Source: Crambe crambe (Eukaryota > Porifera > Demospongiae > Poecilosclerida > Crambeidae). Taken from it: a DNA stretch of 64,000 bases. Position numbers and translations under genes: made by a program. Positions 12,843 through 23,844 of the stretch are shown one piece after another (position 1 is the first letter of the stretch; each line of letters starts with the position of its first letter). The notes below the pieces were generated by a model. It was not told the origin of the DNA. It did not search any database and saw nothing but the letters and a program-made list of their open reading frames with translations. The stretch spans positions 1,302,001-1,366,000 of the forward strand of contig OZ004596.1 in assembly GCA_963924555.1 (NCBI GenBank), given 5' to 3'.

Positions 12843-15667
12843 CTATTTTCTGGTGACCACTTTGAGGTATATTCCATTCTTGGGTGCCATGGTAACCCCC
12901 AGTATCGTTTCCAAAGGTACCTATATAAAAAGAGACCATAAAAGGATATTTAACTATGAAAGGACTTGCCTCTGTGTCTGGTGCCCTGAGGAAAGTGAAC
13001 CTCTTGAGGAGTTCTATGAGGGCTATCTTTGCTTCCAGGAGGGCAAACCTCATCCCAATACAGCTGCGTGGACCAGCACCAAATGGCATGTAGCATTGCT
13101 GTGGACGCTTAGCTTTTTCTTCAGGAGTGAACCTATCAGTTGATAATAAGTCACTGTGTGTGTGTGTGTGTCCAGAATGTGTAGTCACCTCAAAGGATCA
13201 AATTTCTCAGGATCTTGCCAATATTTAGGATCCTTATGGAGCAGCGAGGAAGCAATGAACACTGAAGCTCCCTTGGGGATAGTCATGCCCTTGTAAGTGT
13301 GGGCTTTCGCACACTCCCGTTCAAATCTGCAAAGGAGCCACTTTTACTAATTTAACTTATGGTGGGAGGAGTCTCACATTAGTACCGGAGGGTAGAGCCT
13401 AAGTGACTCCTGGAGAACCATATCCAGATAGTCCAAGTCCTGGGCTGCTTGGTAAAGGGAAGTCTCCTGTGTGTGTTGTATTCATGTATAATAGAAGAGT
13501 GAACAGACAGAGTATTGGATATCTTTATTTACAGGGTTCTCCTCAAAGTAGCTGTCAATTTCTTCCTGCAACTTTTCCTGAATGTGAGGGTTGAGGGCTA
13601 GCAGGTAAGAGGTGTAGCTGAGGGCATTGGCAGTGGTCTCGTAACCAGCAAGCATGAATGTGATGGAGTGACCTGCAATTTCCTCATCAGATAAATTCCT
13701 CTTACTGCCATCACTTTCTTCCACAACTGCATCCAGCATCAACTGAAGGAGGTCCTTGTACTGTTAGTATGAGATATCACAGTGATAACATTGTCCTCTT
13801 CCTTTGTTCACTAACCTCTCCAGTTTTTGTCCCAGCACGACGCTCTTTGATAAGTTTGATGGCTGTGTCATGGAGAACATAAAAGCTTTTCTGCCGTGCA
13901 CTCCCTTGGATCATGTACCGCAATACAGGAAGTAACCATGGAAAATTACCTGGTAATAATAGGATTGAATGAGTCTTCTCTACACTACTATAAACGATTG
14001 CAGTACCACTAAACTTACTCAAAATCATAATAATGTAAACTGCAGAAGTCTTCTTCATTTCTTGTGTGCCACTAAAGATGGTGGCAGCGGCTTCTGTCAA
14101 TTTGTCAGATTTTCCTTTCTGAATGTCTATCACTCGACCAAAGGCAGTAGCAAATATGGTTTCCATGGTGAAAGCACCATAAGTCCTTGAGAAGATGAAT
14201 ATCATTACAAAAAGGACTTGGTGGCAACAATAAGTGCTTACTTGAAGAATTCCATACTCTTCTCTGAATCAGCATGTTCTTTGAAGACTTCCACAAGTAT
14301 CTTTACACTGTTGTGTATTAGAGGTGTCATCTGGATACATAATTACTTAATCAACACACAATAATCCAAGAGATTATACATACTGCTTTAATCTTGGAAG
14401 AGGAGAAGGTAGGAGAGAGGGCCTGACGTGCTACTCGCCAAGAATCATCTCTAGACTGGAGCAAACCACGCTGACTATTCTTGGTGGCCCGCTTCTTTCG
14501 TAATAGATCAGGAATTTTCTGAAGGGAGTTAATCATCACATGACTATCATTTGATAGTCACATGCTTACAGGTCTGTTTATGAAAGCATCAAAATCCTTG
14601 ATTGTGATTAGTTTAATGAGGTCAATATCTGTCACAGATATTTGAGGAGACTGTCCCAAATAGAACCTGAAACCAAGAAGAAGAAGAAAAAATTGTAAGG
14701 TTCAGTCTGAAGGGACAAACCTACCCCACTATGGATCCATACTCCTTGTGTAGTTTTTCCACATACTTGAGAATTCCCTTGAAAGAAACAAAGATTTAAA
14801 ATGGCTTTATATAGTAGAGGTCTTTACTTCTTACTCTACAAGAATCTAGCTACATCCTAGTCAGGCAATCCTAGTCAGGCACACGGGGGGACCTCTCCTC
14901 CTGTGTGTGCATGCAACTAAGTGTGTGTGCAGAGTATTGTAAGGGGGAAAAGAGTCTGGCTAGCGAGACTAGCTACATCCCCTGGTATTAGTCTTGCGCA
15001 GACTTTCCTGATGGGTGGGGCTTCACGGAGAGGGAGAGGGAACTGTGGCCAGGTTTCAGTGGACACTGCAGGAATTTGTGGCAGCACCAATCAGATCGCA
15101 GATTCAAAAATGTCATGTGGTCGTTAGGAATATATCAATTATAAACGATCGCACGTTCAAAGATGGATGACTCTCTTGCTATCAAAGAAGCTGTCAATTA
15201 GGCTGATGGCTGAAATCTCGCACAGATGATAACTTAAACCTCCTCCGTAAAAAAAGGAAAAGAACTCTAAAATAAATTCTTTAGCGCACATGACAAGTGC
15301 ATGTGACTGTATTCCAGAGTGTCCACTGAAACCTGGCCACAGTTACCAGACTTTCCCTCTCCCTCTCCGTGAAGACCTACCCATGCACGAGACCACCCTG
15401 GTATAGCTTTTATCCTTCAACTTACCTCCTTCGACCTTTCTTGATAATTGCCATAGAAGAAGGAAGGTGTAGGACCCTTAATCCCATTCCTTTTGAGAAC
15501 TTGGAAAGAGAAGAAGGCAATCCTAAATGCATTATGCAGAGTCTGACTTGGAAGTCAATTCTGGCTAGACACTTAACTTACTTCAAATAGAGTAGGATCA
15601 AGATGAGCAGTGCTATAATGAATAGCCCATAAGGTGAAAAAAGAACTCCTGCCGCCACTGCAACCAT
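12843..15667 (-). CDS. Cytochrome P450, clan-3-like, copy A
   Basis: Haem-thiolate monooxygenase anchored in the ER by an N-terminal helix (start 15665-15667, MVAVAAGVLFSPYGLFI...). About 13 short exons, all with plausible splice sites. Main exons are about 15434-15520, 14726-14778, 14572-14668, 14384-14520, 14244-14332, 14022-14186, 13816-13950, 13535-13762, 13384-13465, 13191-13326, 12969-13136 and the last at 12843-12917. Landmarks are the I-helix AGYETT, the ExxR motif ESLR, the haem loop FGAGPRSCIG and the C-terminus APKNGIYLKVVTRK. Overall style is CYP3/CYP5. The donor after ...APDTE is GC (gcaagt) and not GT. The 5' half is nearly identical to copy E, while the last three exons match copies B and C. 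An apparent one-base deletion (ttggatat) falls inside an intron. The substrate cannot be read from sequence. Confidence 0.88.
14998..15395. mobile_element. Non-autonomous hAT-like element in CYP-A intron, 8-bp target duplication
   Basis: Relative to the matching intron of copy E, copy A carries 398 extra bases bounded by direct repeats of ccctggta (14990-14997 and 15396-15403). E has a single copy of this site near 30978. The ends are imperfect inverted repeats, and a long inner inverted repeat (cttcacggagagggagaggg and gtggccaggtttcagtggac against their complements) fills much of the element. No transposase is present. Confidence 0.75.
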
Positions 15668-16612
15668 TATCCCTTGGCTATGGCCTTGGCTAGTATATTT
15701 GTAGCGGAAATCACAGCACAGAATTAGGCCTGGGTACGAGGCTAGCTATACACCCATTTTCACTTCACTTTGAACGTGCTCCGAGAAGCGTATGGTTTGT
15801 TTTTTCAAGGCTGTTCCAATGGGGATCAATGGAACCCACAAAGCATAAACTTCCCGTGAGATTTTTGGAAGGTTATGCTTTGTACGTGCCGTTTAATGTT
15901 TATTGAAACTGCCCCGGGGCACATTCAAAGTGAGGTGAAAATCGGTGTACTGCAGATTTCACTTGCGTTTGAACATTGCGTGGGCTACAGCGCATGTTTT
16001 GTATTGCAATTTTATAGAGTGGCAATGAGGGTCAAAGGTCCTACGCAAAACTCAATGTTCAAACGGAAGTGAAATTTGCAGTAGCAACAATCTATCCGTA
16101 TTGCGGAGCATCACCAAAGCAAATTTTTTGCAAGACATCTGTTTTAGCCTGTTTTGGCTTTGTGTATGAAAGAATAAATATTCAACTTAACAGTTTCAGA
16201 CTTTAGTATATACACTCTACTTCATGCCATGCCCCCACTGCCTGTATCTAACCCATTTCCAGCACTTTATTCTTTGCATTGTATTCAATGAAATTGAAAA
16301 TTGAACCTTGACCTTGAACCTTTTAATTATTGGCTGAAACTCTTGAATACATGCAAAGTTCACTACATTAATTTTAGATATGAGGGACTGTATCCAAACA
16401 GTGGCCTCGTCATTTCTTTAAATATGGCAGCTGAGCAGTCCCAGTTGGGCCTAAATCTATGGCAGTATCCCGTCACTGACCAAGCATATCACCAGTTCCT
16501 CAAAACAGCACCACAATTACCTTGGTAACCACATCTAGCTATATACCCTATTTATCATAACTCCATCCATCTCAAGCTACTAGATTTAATTATACAGTTA
16601 GTCAGTGCACTT
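15668..16612. other. Intergenic DNA between CYP-A and CYP-B
   Basis: No gene seen. Bases about 16300-16560 resemble the stretch at about 20330-20790 between B and C (for example atccaaacagtggcctc and a diverged following segment). This marks the boundary of the tandem duplication unit. It should also contain the CYP-A promoter, but no element is convincing. Confidence 0.5.
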
Positions 16613-19600
16613 CTATTTTCTGGTGACCACTTTGAGGTATATTCCATTCTTGGGTGCCATGGTAATCCCCAGTATCGTTTCCAAAGGTACCTATATAAAA
16701 GAGACCATAAAAGGATATTTAATTATGAAAGGACTTGCCTCTGTGTCTGGTGCCCTGAGGAAAGTGAACCTATTGAGGAGTTCTATGAGGGCTATCTTTG
16801 CTTCCAGGAGGGCAAACCTCATCCCAATACAGCTGCGTGGACCAGCACCAAATGGCATGTAGCATTGTTGTGGACGCTTGGCTTTTTCTTCAGGAGTGAA
16901 CCTATCAGTTGATAGTAAGTCACTGTGTGTGTGTGTGTGTGTCCAGAATGTGTAGTCACCTCAAAGGATCAAATTTCTCAGGATCTTGCCAATATTTAGG
17001 ATCCTTATGGAGCAGCGAAGAAGCAATGAACACTGAAGCTCCCTTGGGGATAGTCATGCCCTTATAAGTGTAGGCTTTCGCACACTCCCGACCAAACCTG
17101 CAAAGGAGCCATTTTTACTAATTCGATTTGTGGTGGGAGGAGTCTCACACTGGTGCTGGAGGGTAAAGCCTAAGTGACTCCTGGAGGACCATATCCAGAT
17201 AGTCCAAGTCCTGGGCTGTTTGGTAAAGGGAAGTCTCCTGTGCGTGTTGTATTCATGTATAATAGAAGAGTGAACAGACAGAGTATTGGGATATCTTTAT
17301 TTACAGGGTTCTCCTCAAAGTAGCTGTCAATTTCTTCCTGCAACTTTTCCTGGATGTGAGGGTTGAGGGCTAGCAGGTAAGAGGTGTAGCTGAGGGCATT
17401 GGCAGTGGTCTCGTAACCAGCAAGCATGAATGTGATGGAGTGGCTAGTGATCTCCTCATCAGATAATCTCTTCTTGTTGATTGTGTTCTGGTTCTGGCCG
17501 TCTTCATCACCTTCCTCCACAGTTGCATCAATCATCAATTGAAGAAGATCCTTGTACTGCATAGAAGATGTCTGTACATAAGATCATCATCCCTTCATTA
17601 CCGTAGTCACTGTAATTCAAGCGCCAGAAAATAATAATTCCATGTAGGCGTGGCGCTTAGCTTATGGCTTAAAAAATGCACTTCCTCTGGGCGTGGCGCT
17701 TAAATTACAGTGGCGCTTAGTTAATTCATAGATAGTAGACACGGAACAGGATTGGAAACTTAATACTACCATGCGCGTGCTATCCGTGTTTGCCGGGAAA
17801 TTTTGGCGCGAGATATGAATGCATAGTTACCACATAATAGTTAAGAATGAGTTCTGCAAAAGATATCAGAGCGAATATTAGTTTAGTAGCTTAATATTAG
17901 CTGGACTAGAGTGTTTCCATGTTGTGCTTTTATAATAATAATAATATTTAATATGAGACTAGATCTAGCTAGATAGTATAAATCTATGAGAGATTCAGTA
18001 TCTCAAGTTTTGAAAGATGAAGAGTTTAGTCTTCCTCTCTAGCCATCTATAGATGCCCGTTCTTGTGCAGAGAGCTTTATGGAGTGGATAATAAAACATG
18101 ATAATGCAAATAAATAATAGAAATGTAATAATAATAACTATTTAACCCATAGTTTAACACTGCAATCAAAAAAAACTAACAGCTATGAATCAATATAACA
18201 TATATCATCCGATAGACAAACTATTATACTACTAAAAGATATCAAACGCTTGACTTCTAAATTTATATTAGTCCTGTTCTAGTCCCACAAATTGGTAGGC
18301 CTATAAAATCTTTAGCAACATATCCTACACTCTTTATTTCAGTCTATTCCAGTAAGAAACTTTACCTTCCAAACTTCTATAGGATAAAATTGCAAAAAAA
18401 ACACTTGTACTCGTAGCTCTAGTCCCACAAAGTCTGTACCTCTCTTCCTCAGAAAATGTATTGCGACAATAGGGCTAAATTTTCTATGGTTACAACGCGG
18501 ATAGCACGCGCGAAATGTATTAGCTTAATGGGAGTGACGTCACATGACGTAGGCAGTTTCCAATCCTGTTCCGTGTCTAATATCTATGGTTAATTGTAGC
18601 TTATCTGGACTGCAAAAACGTGGAGATGGCTGCTAGCAGTGCCAATCACTTTCAGCTGTCATTCAGCAGTGTTGTGAGGGGATTTCACGTGTATCAGGCA
18701 GTTTGGACCCCAGTGCTCAATGCTGAATACCTAACACAGCAAGAACATGGCAAAAAAGCTCTTGATGGAAGCATAGATAAATGGAAGTCTGCTTGGACGA
18801 TATCACCTCTCAAAAAAGCTGCTTCAATAATGACCACGTGGGTTGCATTTATTTAAGCGCCGCCTAAAAATAATACAGGAAGAGGTGTGGCGCTTTTCTA
18901 ACAACTAATAAAATGTGATTAGTTGCTAGCTGGCGCTTAAATTATAGTGGCGCTTGAATTACAGTGACTACGGTACTAACCTTTCCTGTCTCAGTCTCGG
19001 TGCGACGTTGCTTTATAAGTGCAATGGCTGTTTCATAGAGGGTACTGAAGGCCTTTTGGGCTGGACTTCCCTTAGACAAGTATTGCAATACTGGCACTAA
19101 CCAAGGAAGGGTACCTGTAGTAGTTTCGAGGGAGAGAGATCACAGTACTGTTAACAGTATTACAGAGTCAGTCACTGAGATTTCACTACATTATTATGCC
19201 GCACTTACTCATGAGCATAAGACCGTGCAGAGGAGAAACAGCATTCTTTTTCCCCTCCTGACTCATACTGAAAAAGGTGGAAGCAGCCTTTGTCAGCCTG
19301 TCAGTCTTATCTCTCTGGACATCCATCACTCGACCAAAGGCAGTGGCAAAAATGCTTTCCATGGTGAATGAGCCATAGGTCCTTCAAGTAGAATCAAGTT
19401 TATTTGAGTGAGTAGAAAGATTTAGCTGTGGTACCTGAAGAATTCAAGGCTCTTATCAGAATCGGCATGTTCCTTGAAAATCTCCACAAGCACTTTTACG
19501 CTATTTTCGATCAGTGGTGTCATCTGAGGGGGAGGTGAGAGATTGTTCATGTGATTCATACGGCAAAATCATGCTTCTGCATTATACTCCTTTCAGGTCT

Positions 19601-20307
19601 TACATCTGTGCCAGTTTCCACTTACTGCTTTGATTTTTGAAGATGAGAAAGTAGGGGAGAGGGTGTGGCGAGCTACACGCCAAGCCTCATCTCTGGACCG
19701 TAGCAGACCAGGTTTTTGACGAAACATGTTAGGTAATAGCTAATGGAAGATATTCAAAGCTTGATGTAGGACGAGGTTGGCTTATATAGATGCTTACAGG
19801 TCTGTTTGTGAACAAGTCAAAATCCTTGACAGTGATGTGTTTGAGGAGTTCAATATCCATCACTAGAATCACAGGATTCTTCCCCAAATAAAATCTAGAA
19901 ATAGAACTTAGAAGGATGAGATTCTCATCCACAAGGTGAATGTACCATCATGTACCCCACTACTGGTCCATATTTCCTGCAGAGTTCTTCCATAAATTTG
20001 GCAAATCCCTTCATAATAAGTACATGACATTTGAGAAGAGGACAAGAACTTTAAAAAGTGTGCATACCACTTTCTCTATCTCTTTGAAATTTCCGTAGAA
20101 GAAGGAAGGAGTAGGACCTTTAATTCCATTTCTTTTGAGAACTTGGAAAGGGATGAAGGAGAAGCTATGGATACATTGTAGAATCACAACTTCATAAATA
20201 TTCTCCAGCTTGTTAGCTTACTTAAGGTATACTGCTAGAGCTAAGATCACCACCACCACAGTTAGAGAGAGAAGGATAATTCCCAGAGGTGAAACAGCAC
20301 TAATCAT
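16613..20307 (-). CDS. Cytochrome P450, clan-3-like, copy B
   Basis: ER-anchored P450 of the second group in the array (with copy C). Start 20305-20307 (MISAVSPLGIILLSLTVVVV, a hydrophobic anchor). Exon layout is as in copy A. Landmarks are the group-specific insert before the I-helix (DEDGQNQNTINKKRLSDEEI), AGYETT, ESLR and the haem loop FGAGPRSCIG, with its stop at 16613-16615. The exon with LLPNMFRQKPGLLRSRDEAW is near 19620-19745. The intron after the exon ending RRTETETGK is inflated to about 1.4 kb by a nested transposon; the coding exons on both sides are intact. The haem-exon donor is GC (gcaagt) as in copy A. Substrate unknown. Confidence 0.87.
17727..18589. mobile_element. Nested inverted-repeat element inside the outer transposon
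   Basis: 863 bases whose ends form an almost perfect inverted repeat of about 38 bases (both contain agacacggaacaggattgga). They are flanked by TTAATT at 17721-17726 and 18590-18595, a candidate target duplication that includes the TTAA typical of piggyBac-type insertion. AT-rich interior, no open frame. Confidence 0.75.
18620..18856 (+). pseudogene. HIRAN-like domain fragment carried by the transposon
   Basis: A 78-codon frame with the pattern GFHVYQAVWTPVLNAEYL...EHG. This resembles the start of HIRAN-like domains often found in invertebrate mobile-element or repeat-associated proteins. After EHG the family continuation is lost, so it is a captured or decayed fragment. The family call is from memory of the pattern and is tentative. 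Confidence 0.4.
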
Positions 20308-20856
20308 CCTATTGCAATGAGAAGTGCTGACTTGTGGTTCAAAGGTCAAGGTTCGATTTCAATTTCATTTAATGCAAATAATGTACGGTGTAATGCAAAG
20401 GGTAATGTTTAATGAAGTACTGGAAATAATTTCCCGGATTGGATATAGGGCATGGACTATATCCAAACAGTGGCCTCATAGTATGATAGTTGAGTTGGAC
20501 CTAAATCCATGGCAGCATCCCATGTCTTCATCCAGCTTGTGTCAGCTAATCCAGCTGCCACAGAGTTGTGCTCTGGTGTTCTGATGATGATGTGGTGTAT
20601 AATATCTCCCTGTCCCTAATTCAGTTTCTCATTCTTTTTGGTTCTACTGTGCACAAACAATACCAATTTTCCTATATACATAGCTATGCATAAAGCCCTC
20701 CACATTCCATATTGTCACCGACCAAGCACAGTCCATTAATATGACCAGTTCCTCGAAACAGCACCACAGTTACCTTGGTAACCACATATACCCTATTTAT
20801 CATAACTCCACCCATCTCAGCTACTAAATTTGATTATACAGTTAGTCAGTGCACTT
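20308..20856. other. Intergenic DNA between CYP-B and CYP-C
   Basis: No gene. It shares diverged blocks with 16300-16560 and 12420-12500, as expected of a tandem duplication boundary. Confidence 0.5.
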
Positions 20857-23182
20857 CTATTTTCTGGTGACCACTTTGAGGTATATTCCATTCTTGGGTG
20901 CCATGGTAATCCCCAGTATCGTTTCCAAAGGTACCTATATAAAAGAGACCATAAAAGCTGGATATTTTAATTATGAAAGGACTTACCTCTGTGTCTGGTG
21001 CCCTGAGGAAGGTGAACCTCTTGAGGAGTTCTATGAGGGCTATCTTTGCTTCCAGGAGGGCAAACCTCATCCCAATACAGCTGCGTGGACCAGCACCAAA
21101 TGGCATGTAGCATTGCTGTGGACGCTTGGCTTTTTCTTCAGGAGTGAACCTATCAGTTGATAGTAAGTCACTGTGTGTGCGTGTGTCCAGAATGTGTAGT
21201 CACCTCAAAGGATCAAATTTCTCAGGATCTTGCCAATATTTAGGATCCTTATGGAGCAGTGAGGAAGCAATGAACACTGAAGCCCCCTTGGGGATAGTCA
21301 TGCCCTTGTAAGTGTGGGCTTTCGCACACTCCCGATCAAACCTGCAAAGGAGCCATTTTTACTAATTCGATTTATGGTGGGAGGAGTCTAACATTGGTGC
21401 TGGAGGGTAGAGCCTAAGTGACTCCTGGAGAACCATATCCAGATAGTCCAAGTCCTGGGCTGCTTGGTAAAGGGAAGTCTCCTGTGCGTGTTGTATTCAT
21501 GTATAATAGAAGAGTGAACAGACAGAGTATTGGGATATCTTTATTTACAGGGTTCTCCTCAAAGTAGCTGTCAATTTCTTCCTGCAACTTCTCCTGGATG
21601 TGAGGGTTGAGGGCTAGCAGGTAAGAGGTGTAGCTGAGGGCATTGGCAGTGGTCTCGTAACCAGCAAGCATGAATGTGATGGAGTGGCTAGTGATCTCAT
21701 CATCGGATAATCTCTTCTTGTTGATTGTGTTCTGGTTCTGGCCGTCTTCATCACCTTCCTCCACAGTTGCATCAATCATCAATTGAAGAAGATCCTTGTA
21801 CTGCATAGAAGATGTCTGTACATAAGATCATCATCCCTTCATTACTAACCTTTCCTGTCTCAGTCTCGGTGCGACGTTGCTTTATAAGTGCAATGGCTGT
21901 TTCATAGAGGGTACTGAAGGCTTTTTGGACTGGACTTCCCTTAGACAAGTATTGCAATACTGGCACTAACCAGGGAAGGTTATCTGTAGTTTCGAGGGAG
22001 AGAGATCACAGTACTGCTAAGAGAGATTTCACTAGATTATTGTGCTGCACTTACTCATGAGCATAAGACCATGCAGAGGAGAAACAGCATTCTTTTTCCC
22101 CTCCTGACTCATACTGAACAAGGTGGAAGCAGCCTTTGTCAACTTGTCAGTTTTATCTCTTTGGACGTCCATCACTCGACCAAAGGCAGTGGCAAAAATG
22201 CTTTCCATGGTGAATGAGCCATAGGTCCTTCAAGTAGAATCAAGTTTATTTAAGTGAGTAGAAAGATTTAGCTGTGGTACCTGAAGAATTCAAGACTCTT
22301 ATCAGAATCAGCATGTTCCTTGAAAATCTCCACAAGCACGTTTATGCTATTTTCAATCAGTGGTGTCATCTGAGGGGAGGTGAGAGATTGTTCATGTGAT
22401 TCACACAGCAAAACCATGCTTCTGCATTATACTCCTTTCAGGTCTTACAGCTGTACTAGTTTCCACTTACTGCTTTGATTTTTGAAGATGAGAAAGTAGG
22501 GGAGAGGGTGTGGCGAGCTACACGCCAAGCCTCGTCTCTGGACCGCAGCAGACCAGGTTTTCGACGAAACAACATGGGAAATTGCTTTGGGATTTATTAA
22601 GATACTCAAAGCTTGATCTAGGACGAGGTTGGCTTATATAGGTGCTTACAGGTCTGTTTGTGAACGAGTCAAAATCCTTGACAGTGATGTGTTTGATGAG
22701 TTCAATATCCATCACTAGAATCACAGGATTCTTCCCCACATAAAACCTAGAAATAGAACTTAGAAGGATGAGATTCTCATTCACAAAGTGAATGCACATA
22801 ATTTTGTACCCCACTACTGGTCCATATTTCCTGCAGAGTTCTTCCACAAATTTGACAAATCCCTTCATAATAAGTACATGTATACAATATTGAGAAGAGG
22901 ACAAGAGTGTGCATACCACTTTCTCTATCTCTTTACAATTTCCATAGAAGAAGGAAGGAGTAGGACCTTTAATTCCATTTCTTTTGAGAACTTGGAAAGG
23001 GATGAAGGAGAAGCTATGGATACATTGTAGAATCACAATCTCATATTATTCTCCAGCATGCTAGCTTACTTAAGGTATACTACTAGAGCTGAGACCACCA
23101 CCACCACAGTTAGAGAGAAAAGGATAATTTCCAGAGGTGAAAGCAAGAATCCAGCACTGCTAGTAGCTATTAGCCCAACCAT
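20857..23182 (-). CDS. Cytochrome P450, clan-3-like, copy C
   Basis: Closest to copy B. Start placed at 23180-23182 (MVGLIATSSAGFLLSPLEII and a Val-rich anchor helix); an in-frame upstream ATG at 23249-23251 would add 23 hydrophilic residues and is less likely. Exons include 22930-23020 (VLKRNGIKGPTPSFFYG), about 22652-22750 (FYVGKNPVILVMDIELIKH), about 22470-22585 (QFPMLFRRKPGLLRSRDEAW), the I-helix exon about 21551-21806 (AGYETT), the ESLR exon, the haem exon about 20990-21155 (FGAGPRSCIG) and the last exon with its stop at 20857-20859. The haem-exon donor is the ordinary gtaagt. It lacks the transposon seen in B and so gives the empty site. No disabling change was seen. Confidence 0.87.
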
Positions 23183-23844
23183 CCTATTGCGTTGCAGCTC
23201 AGAGTGAGAAGTGCTGACGTGCCCGGGGGCCGGGCTACTTTCATGGTTCAAAGGTCATGGTTCGGTTTTACTGCGCACGCGCAATAGCAATTAAAGCGAG
23301 CCTTTTTTTTTCTTTTTTTTCGCGGCGGGGCGGTTGCAAGTGTTGGCTCGCGAAACTAAATAAGAAAACACAAGCAAGCAATAACAAAAAAAGCCTAAGC
23401 CCTCCAGCATTCCTTGTTTGGTAAAATATAAATAAATAAAATCAGTCTGGTGCCCGAACCTCTGGAGTATCTTTACTTCCAGGAGAACAAACCTTCACCA
23501 CTGTACAGTTTCATAGAGGCATGTATAAACATTGCTGTGGATGCTTGGCCTTCTCTTCAAGAGTGAACCCATTAATGATGTGATAGGATGACTATAGCTA
23601 GCAATGGTACTTGTAGCTGTAGTGATAGCATAATAGTTATCGTGATGGTACATGTAGCTATAGTGATGGTACATGTAGCTATAGTGATGGCACATGTAGC
23701 TATATAGCTGGTGATGGTACAGCAGATTCGCGGATCTAGGATCAGCATTGATTGTCTATAAAATATAGCTACTCCATCGCATTATTGTGTAGGGCACTAT
23801 AATATCTTATTGCTCAGCTGCTGGATTTGATAGTCAGTGCACTT
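23183..23844. other. Intergenic DNA between CYP-C and CYP-D
   Basis: No gene except a probable decayed haem-exon trace near 23450-23570 (caggagaacaaaccttcacc ... ttctcttcaagagtgaaccc), which suggests another lost P450 exon. A tandem repeat lies at 23634-23720. Confidence 0.45.
23634..23720. repeat. Tandem repeat, about 21-bp unit
   Basis: About four copies of a tagtgatggtacatgtagct unit. Diverged versions also occur near 24165-24200 in CYP-D intron DNA. Confidence 0.75.

Larger units (their letters stand above)
17601..18973. mobile_element. TA-flanked DNA transposon (outer element) in a CYP-B intron
   Basis: 1373 bases with perfect 26-bp terminal inverted repeats beginning ccgtagtcactgtaattcaa, flanked by TA on both sides. 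Copy C has the empty site (cttcattactaacc near 21840), so TA is the target duplication. Subterminal cgtggcgctta/ggcgcttaaattac repeats lie near both ends. At 18620-18856 it carries a HIRAN-like partial reading frame (GFHVYQAVWTPVLNAEYL). No transposase, so non-autonomous. A second element is nested inside. Confidence 0.87.

Noticed and set aside
13490-13535. One-base deletion in CYP-A (ttggatat versus ttgggatat in sister copies) that seems to shift frame after ...EENPVNKD
   Set aside because: The exon ends at EENP with donor gtaaat; the VNKDIP... reading is intronic in all copies. Joining to ETSLYQAAQDL restores the P450 sequence, so the deletion is harmless.
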